64,000 bases of DNA, taken from NCBI GenBank assembly GCA_003263775.1, contig JYJJ01000079.1:787860-851859 (forward strand). Direction: 5' to 3'. Within the stretch, counting starts at the first letter, position 1; every line of letters starts with the position of its first letter. Below are positions 60,095 through 64,000 of the stretch, piece by piece. A program made the translations under genes and the position numbers. The DNA is from Vibrio maritimus. GTDB lineage: Bacteria > Pseudomonadota > Gammaproteobacteria > Enterobacterales > Vibrionaceae. A model generated the notes under the pieces. The model had not been told where the DNA came from. It saw only the letters and a list, made by a program, of their open reading frames with translations, and ran no database searches.

Positions 60095-60178
60095 ATGATT
60101 ACATTTGACGTTGGATTTCCGTCCGCCTGTTATTCTCAACCTCGTCAGACTCAAGCTGTCGCGATATACCTCCCCTGA
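60095..60178 (+). CDS. 27-codon ORF with strong ribosome-binding site (possible leader peptide)
   Basis: ATG 60095 is preceded by GGGAGG (60081-60086) at good spacing; the peptide is MITFDVGFPSACYSQ... and ends at TGA 60178. Its last codons contain TATACCTCCC (60166-60175), which can pair with GGGAGGAATA of its own ribosome-binding site (9 of 10), and CCCCT can pair with AGGGG before ygjV. This could be a translational switch or a chance ORF. Confidence 0.35.
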   Translation: MITFDVGFPSACYSQPRQTQAVAIYLP

Positions 60179-60268
60179 AATTTATAACCTGAATCATATT
60201 GTTCAGTGCTTTATAGCTCTGAGCCACTAAGACGTTTTCTATATCACTTGGTTATTATTGGAGGGGTT

Positions 60269-60775
60269 ATGTCCCTTTTTGTCGCCTCCCAAATATTGGT
60301 TGGTTTAGCTGCGCTATTCGACATCGTATCGTTTCAGTTTAAAAATCGTACTCTGCTTCTGTCTGCTTTATGTGTATCGGCATTATTGATTGCAGCACAT
60401 TTCGCCCTACTTAACGAGTGGACGGCTGCATGTTTGCTGGTAATAGGAGCATGCCGATACTTGGCTGGTATCTTCATCTCAAACCCTAAAATAAAGTGGT
60501 TATTCTACTTCGTTACATTGTTGGGTACTGCTTTGACTTTCGGTGGGTTAACAAGTGTTCTGAGTTGCACAGCGTCGCTGTTGCATACGAAAGCTTCGTT
60601 TAGTTCCAATGACAAACTAATGCGTTGGCTGATGGTTATTGGAACAGGAGTGTGGGGTATACATAATGTTATAGTCGGCTCGCCAGTAGCGGTGCTTATC
60701 GATGTTTTGTTTATAGTAAGCAGTGCCATTGGGTACTACAGAATACATGTCAAAAGGCCATGTCTTCAAAGTTAA
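60269..60775 (+). CDS. YgjV-like inner-membrane protein
   Basis: 168 residues from ATG 60269, which follows GGAGGGG. Five or six hydrophobic helices in a small protein, with FDIVSFQFKNRTLLL near the start and RYLAGIFISNPKIKWLF in the middle, as in the YgjV family (Imp-YgjV). Function unknown. Confidence 0.7.
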   Translation: MSLFVASQILVGLAALFDIVSFQFKNRTLLLSALCVSALLIAAHFALLNEWTAACLLVIGACRYLAGIFISNPKIKWLFYFVTLLGTALTFGGLTSVLSCTASLLHTKASFSSNDKLMRWLMVIGTGVWGIHNVIVGSPVAVLIDVLFIVSSAIGYYRIHVKRPCLQS

Positions 60776-60973
60776 GTTTTTGTTTTAAACTGACATGTAT
60801 GAAACTAATGTTATAAAGCAGAAATTTACAAGCGTTTAAGGTTTCAAGATACTTTTCCCAATCTGAACAAAACGCTTTAAAAATTATACATTTAAATCGT
60901 TTATGTCCAGAGCCGTGCTGACTGCACGGCTGACTCGGATCTGCCCCTAAATCATTTAGGCAATAGAACAAAA

Positions 60974-61003
60974 ATGCCCACTAGAGCTAACCTCTAGTGG
61001 GCA
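60974..61003 (-). terminator. Terminator of the VOC-family gene
   Basis: TGCCCACTAGAG (60975-60986) pairs perfectly with CTCTAGTGGGCA (60992-61003) around 5 bases; on the minus strand TTTTTG follows. The gap 60776-61030 has no gene. Confidence 0.9.
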
Positions 61004-61030
61004 CTAAATGTTATTTAGAACGTAGGACAA

Positions 61031-61522
61031 TTACTCGTAATCAGAAGCGTAAGTATCTTCGTAAGAGTGAGAGTAAAACTCGAACAAGTTACCAAACGGG
61101 TCTTCTAGGTAAACCATCTGCGCTTGTTTTAGCTCGTCTTCTGGGTGGTAACGGTGAATATCCATGCGCACTTTACCGCCAAACTCTTCTACACGCTTAA
61201 TTGCAGATTCAAACTGCTCTTTTGGTAGTTGCAGACAGAAGTGGAAGATACCTAGGCGAGAAAAGTCAACGTTATGACGCTCTTCACGGTCAACCATTTC
61301 GAACAGTTCCACACCAATACCATCAGTTGTCACTAGGTGAGCAATGTTGAAGCCTTTGAAACCTTCACCAAACACTGCAATACACATACGACCGATTGCA
61401 GATTCACGTTCTTCGATTACTTTAGTGTTGTTCATTACAACGCGAAGGCCCAGAGCTTTAGTGTAGAACTCTACAGCTTTGTCCATATCGCCAACCATGA
61501 TGCCCACGTGATTCATTTTCAT
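61031..61522 (-). CDS. VOC family protein (glyoxalase/dioxygenase superfamily)
   Basis: 163 residues from ATG 61522, which follows GGAG. Two beta-alpha-beta-beta-beta modules: MNHVGIMVGDMDKAVEFYTKALG at the N-terminus and GIFHFCLQLPKEQFESAIKRVEE in the second half, then YLEDPFGNLFEFYSHS. Likely metal ligands are the His of MNHVGI, the Glu of GVELFEM, the His of IFHFCL and the Glu of LFEFYS. The reaction is unknown. The 474-base gap upstream (61535-62008) holds one REP-like hairpin and no gene. Confidence 0.72.
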   Translation of the reverse strand: MKMNHVGIMVGDMDKAVEFYTKALGLRVVMNNTKVIEERESAIGRMCIAVFGEGFKGFNIAHLVTTDGIGVELFEMVDREERHNVDFSRLGIFHFCLQLPKEQFESAIKRVEEFGGKVRMDIHRYHPEDELKQAQMVYLEDPFGNLFEFYSHSYEDTYASDYE

Positions 61523-61777
61523 AACTTTCTCCAAAAACTGATTTAATTATTTGTTTGTGTCTCTTTTCGATGTGGAGAAGTATAGGCATGAAATCACCAA
61601 ACTTAAAATTATCAATAATTATAAATTTGATAACATAAACTTATAATTGTTTGGTGTGTAGCATTCTATGAGTAATGACTTAGCTGACTCGTTTTTGTCC
61701 AAAAATGAGTTACCCCTGCTAGGGAATAAGTGTGATCACCGATAACCAATTTTTAATTCTAGGTGTGCGCGTTCAGT

Positions 61778-61804
61778 AGATTCCGCATCGAGTGCGGAAT
61801 GACG
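61778..61804 (+). repeat. REP-like hairpin, copy 3
   Basis: AGATTCCGCA, loop TCGAG, TGCGGAATGACGA; same frame of flanks (AGAT...ATGACGA) as copies 1 and 2 but with a different stem. Confidence 0.55.
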
Positions 61805-62008
61805 ACAAATTCGGCAAATGTGCTACTAATGTCCAAAAGCGTTTCAAAAACTGCTCAATCTATTTTGTCATCTCTTATAGCGTTGCTGCTAGCAAAGCGC
61901 CTAAAAAGGTCAGACTTTAATGTCCATACCGTTATTAGGAGCTTGAAAGAAGCACCTTTCATAACAATCTATATTGTCCTCCGTCGGCTCTATCGTTGAC
62001 CAACAACC

Positions 62009-63184
62009 TTATTGTTTTTGCGCTTGAACAATGAACATGTGGTAGCCAAACTCGTCAGCAAATTGAGTACAGATCTCTACCTCATGCTTAATGTCTTTCC
62101 ATGCTGCTTTTTCAGACATCTCGGGTTCAAGCTCTTCAACTCGCTCACTAAGTGGTCCATAGTAGTTCATCCAAGCTTCACGGCTCATCGGAAAGTGGTC
62201 AACAACGAGGTAACCCGCCTTTTTCATCTGCTCAAGACGAGTTTCTACCTGCTGGATATCTGGATATTCTTGGTTCCAAAACTCAACAGACGCTTCACTT
62301 GGTGTCGGTGTCTTCCAAACCATGTCACTCAACATGATATATCCGTTGTCGGCTAAAAGAGGCTTCCATCGAGATAAGGCTTTCTCAACACCCATTATAT
62401 AGGCACTGCCTTCCGCCCAGATAAGGTCGAAGCTTTTCTGTTCAAACGGTAGATCTGTCATGCTTGCAGCGACAGTAATTAGCCTTTTGGGTAAGCCAAG
62501 CGCTTCGAAGCGCTCATTAAGTCGATCCAGCGCAGACTGCTCATTATCGATTGCAGTGATGTTTGCGTTGCTGTTTTCTGCTAGTACTTTAGTTGCCAAG
62601 CCTTTACCACAGCCAACTTCAAGAAGCTGTTTCGGCGCTTTTGGTACTGCGTTAAGTGCTTTTCGTGTTTCTTGCTCACTTCCCGGCCCCCAACGCTCAA
62701 GCGTTTCAAAAACCGTCATAAAGTCAGCCATGTAAATTTCGTGTTCGTTCATATCTTTTGATAACCATTTCAGTCGCAGGGCATCTTTTTCACTAAAGCC
62801 CTGCTTAATCAACCAATCTAAATGAGCATCGGGTGCGAGTTTATCCAATCCTTCGTGCCACGCTTTTAGGTCTCCCTCACCCAGCATCGCCGCCAATAAA
62901 TCACGCGATTTCTGCTTGTGCTCAATCTCTTGTTCAAGCGTATGCAAACGGCTTTGCAGCAGCCCTCTATCGACTTTAGCTTCTAGACACGCTTTGCATT
63001 CTCTTAGTGTTAATCCACCCGCTTGCAATTGCTGTATCAATCGGACTCGTTGTAAATCTTTATCGCTGTAGACTCGGTAGCCGTTAGCCAATCTTTTGCC
63101 ACAAATTAGCTTCTGTTTCTCGTAGTAAAGCAGCGCCGTTCGTGACAACCCAACTTCGGCTGCCAGCTCAGATATTCGATACAC
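62009..63184 (-). CDS. MerR regulator fused to a class I SAM methyltransferase
   Basis: 391 residues. The N-terminal MerR winged helix is clear (YRISELAAEVGLSRTALLYYEKQKLI, GYRVYSDKDLQRVRLIQQLQAGG; residues 1-60), followed by a coiled coil (LHTLEQEIEHKQKSRDLL, about 80-100). From about residue 185 a methyltransferase domain begins with LLEVGCGKGLATKVLAE (SAM loop), ITAIDNEQSALDRL and FDLIWAEGSAYIMG. The effector domain of MerR is thus replaced by an enzyme-like domain. Whether it methylates a substrate or only binds SAM is unknown. Confidence 0.82.
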   Translation of the reverse strand: MYRISELAAEVGLSRTALLYYEKQKLICGKRLANGYRVYSDKDLQRVRLIQQLQAGGLTLRECKACLEAKVDRGLLQSRLHTLEQEIEHKQKSRDLLAAMLGEGDLKAWHEGLDKLAPDAHLDWLIKQGFSEKDALRLKWLSKDMNEHEIYMADFMTVFETLERWGPGSEQETRKALNAVPKAPKQLLEVGCGKGLATKVLAENSNANITAIDNEQSALDRLNERFEALGLPKRLITVAASMTDLPFEQKSFDLIWAEGSAYIMGVEKALSRWKPLLADNGYIMLSDMVWKTPTPSEASVEFWNQEYPDIQQVETRLEQMKKAGYLVVDHFPMSREAWMNYYGPLSERVEELEPEMSEKAAWKDIKHEVEICTQFADEFGYHMFIVQAQKQ

Positions 63185-63259
63185 ACTATCGTCCTCGGTG
63201 ATTGATGGTTATGAACTCTAAACTATAAAGCTATAGACAGGTCAACGAGAAATTACAAA

Positions 63260-63292
63260 AAAACACCGCGACCAAAATGGCCACGGTGTTTT
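63260..63292 (-). terminator. Terminator of the AraC/GyrI-type gene
   Basis: On the minus strand ACACCGTGGCC and GGTCGCGGTGT pair around ATTTT, followed by TTTTTTT. Confidence 0.88.
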
Positions 63293-63309
63293 AAGTTCAA
63301 TCTTATCAA

Positions 63310-64000
63310 CTATGCCTTGATAGCCGTGCAAATACTGATATCAGCAACATGCGTCTCTACATCGTAAGAGTGGTATAACTCGAAACAAGGCCGATCATCG
63401 GTTTCAAATTGCTGCTCGACAACTTGTGCAAGCAGCTCTTCCCATGCTTCTCCATACTGGGATTTTTCAGTGATGGTTTTTCTTATACAAGCGTACTTGC
63501 CACCTTCAAAATCCGTTAATTCGATTCCAGGTGGTGTTGTCGTCGGCTTTTCAATCAACAATCCGATGTCGGTGCGACACTTTTCAGCCGGCGTGATCTC
63601 AGGATTATCATGGTAGATGAAAATACTGGTGTTGCCTGCAAAGCCATTTGGTCCAGCCCAGCCATAAAGCTGACCCACCGCTGGCTCATAATTTTCTCCA
63701 TAAGGCCCTGTAACTCTCACGTAAGCCAACTGGCTCGCTTCAAATGTTTTAATTTCCATAGGTGTACTCCACGTTTCTCGTTTGGTATCCAGCGCTTGTC
63801 CAGCTGCTGTAAGTTCGAGTTCAGTATATGGAGAGCTGGCATCCACTTCGTGTCCATTATTGCCAACCACGTGTCCAATCTTGCTATCCCGCATTAACTG
63901 GGTGTACTGAGCGAGATCGTGACAATCACGGACCTGACTCGGCGTAACGCCAAAGTATTTTTGAAATGATTTAGCCATACTTTGCGAGCTTCCAAAGCCG
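63310..64000 (-). CDS. AraC-family regulator with GyrI-like effector domain, partial at right edge
   Basis: The visible 230 residues begin inside the second helix-turn-helix of an AraC DNA-binding domain (GFGSSQSMAKSFQKYFGVTPSQVR) and continue into a GyrI-like small-molecule-binding domain (MEIKTFEASQLAYVRVTGPYG; PGIELTDFEGGKYACIRKT; FELYHSYDVETHVADISICTAIK read as adjacent motifs). The N-terminal part lies beyond the window. Rob and SoxS-like proteins of this layout respond to drugs or small ligands. Confidence 0.8.
   Translation of the reverse strand, partial: GFGSSQSMAKSFQKYFGVTPSQVRDCHDLAQYTQLMRDSKIGHVVGNNGHEVDASSPYTELELTAAGQALDTKRETWSTPMEIKTFEASQLAYVRVTGPYGENYEPAVGQLYGWAGPNGFAGNTSIFIYHDNPEITPAEKCRTDIGLLIEKPTTTPPGIELTDFEGGKYACIRKTITEKSQYGEAWEELLAQVVEQQFETDDRPCFELYHSYDVETHVADISICTAIKA

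Noticed and set aside
1..64000. CRISPR arrays, tRNA or rRNA genes, integron attC sites
   Set aside because: No regularly spaced direct repeats, no cloverleaf-like segments and no rRNA sequence were recognised; a dedicated scan would be needed to exclude small ones.

Overview
The window looks like a piece of a Vibrio (Vibrionaceae) genome, plausibly an accessory region of the second chromosome; the chromosome is inference. The evidence is a luxM-luxN acyl-homoserine-lactone signalling pair, a DUF3360 membrane protein, a VF530-type protein and a moderate GC content. No rRNA, tRNA or CRISPR array was seen. About 22 single-base frameshifts in 18 otherwise well conserved genes, nearly all a missing G or C in a short run, point to indel errors in the assembly. 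I therefore annotate each split gene as one CDS and mark the break.

Layout. (1) 1-12700 is a sialic acid locus. On the minus strand, from right to left, lie nanA, nanK, a SiaPQM TRAP transporter, a YhcH/NanQ anomerase, a second DHDPS-family aldolase, a FadR-type NanR and a secreted sialidase (cut by the left edge). Divergent from nanA is a complete tripartite tricarboxylate (TTT) transporter tctC-tctB-tctA. E. coli-type NanR boxes (GGTATA repeats) lie before the sialidase, before nanA and before tctC, so the TTT system looks like part of the sialate regulon and may be a second uptake route. (2) 12.8-24.7 kb holds a DUF3360 permease, a lytic transglycosylase, a LysR regulator, a DUF3332 lipoprotein, a YcxB-like protein, an RND efflux pump with its fusion protein, a SpoU methyltransferase and VF530. 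(3) 24.8-34.0 kb holds a DEAD-box helicase and an alpha-glucoside system (aglEFGK on minus; a LacI regulator and alpha-glucosidase aglA on plus) with LacI-type palindromes in the divergent promoter. (4) 34.2-38.4 kb is luxM-luxN. (5) 38.4-50.3 kb holds a homocysteine methyltransferase, an MFS exporter paired with a YcaQ-type DNA glycosylase, a PhyH dioxygenase, a lipoprotein, a GntR / mannonate dehydratase-like / PTS IIBC locus, a NifW-like protein, and nemA-gloA. (6) 50.7-59.4 kb holds DUF3302 and HlyD proteins, two outer-membrane barrels (one FadL-like), an arylsulfatase and its divergent radical-SAM maturase, and a LysR regulator that abuts a broken tyrosine recombinase. (7) 59.8-64 kb has REP-like hairpins, a YgjV-like protein behind a possible leader ORF, a VOC protein, a MerR-methyltransferase fusion and an AraC/GyrI-type regulator cut by the right edge.

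The genes link into circuits. The sialidase would free sialic acid, TRAP and perhaps TTT would import it, and NanQ, NanA and NanK would convert it to ManNAc-6-P under NanR and probably CRP. NanE is not in the window. AglA would hydrolyse alpha-glucosides brought in by AglEFGK. LuxM would make an autoinducer sensed by LuxN. The sulfatase, maturase and FadL-like porin suggest desulfation and uptake of a hydrophobic sulfate ester.
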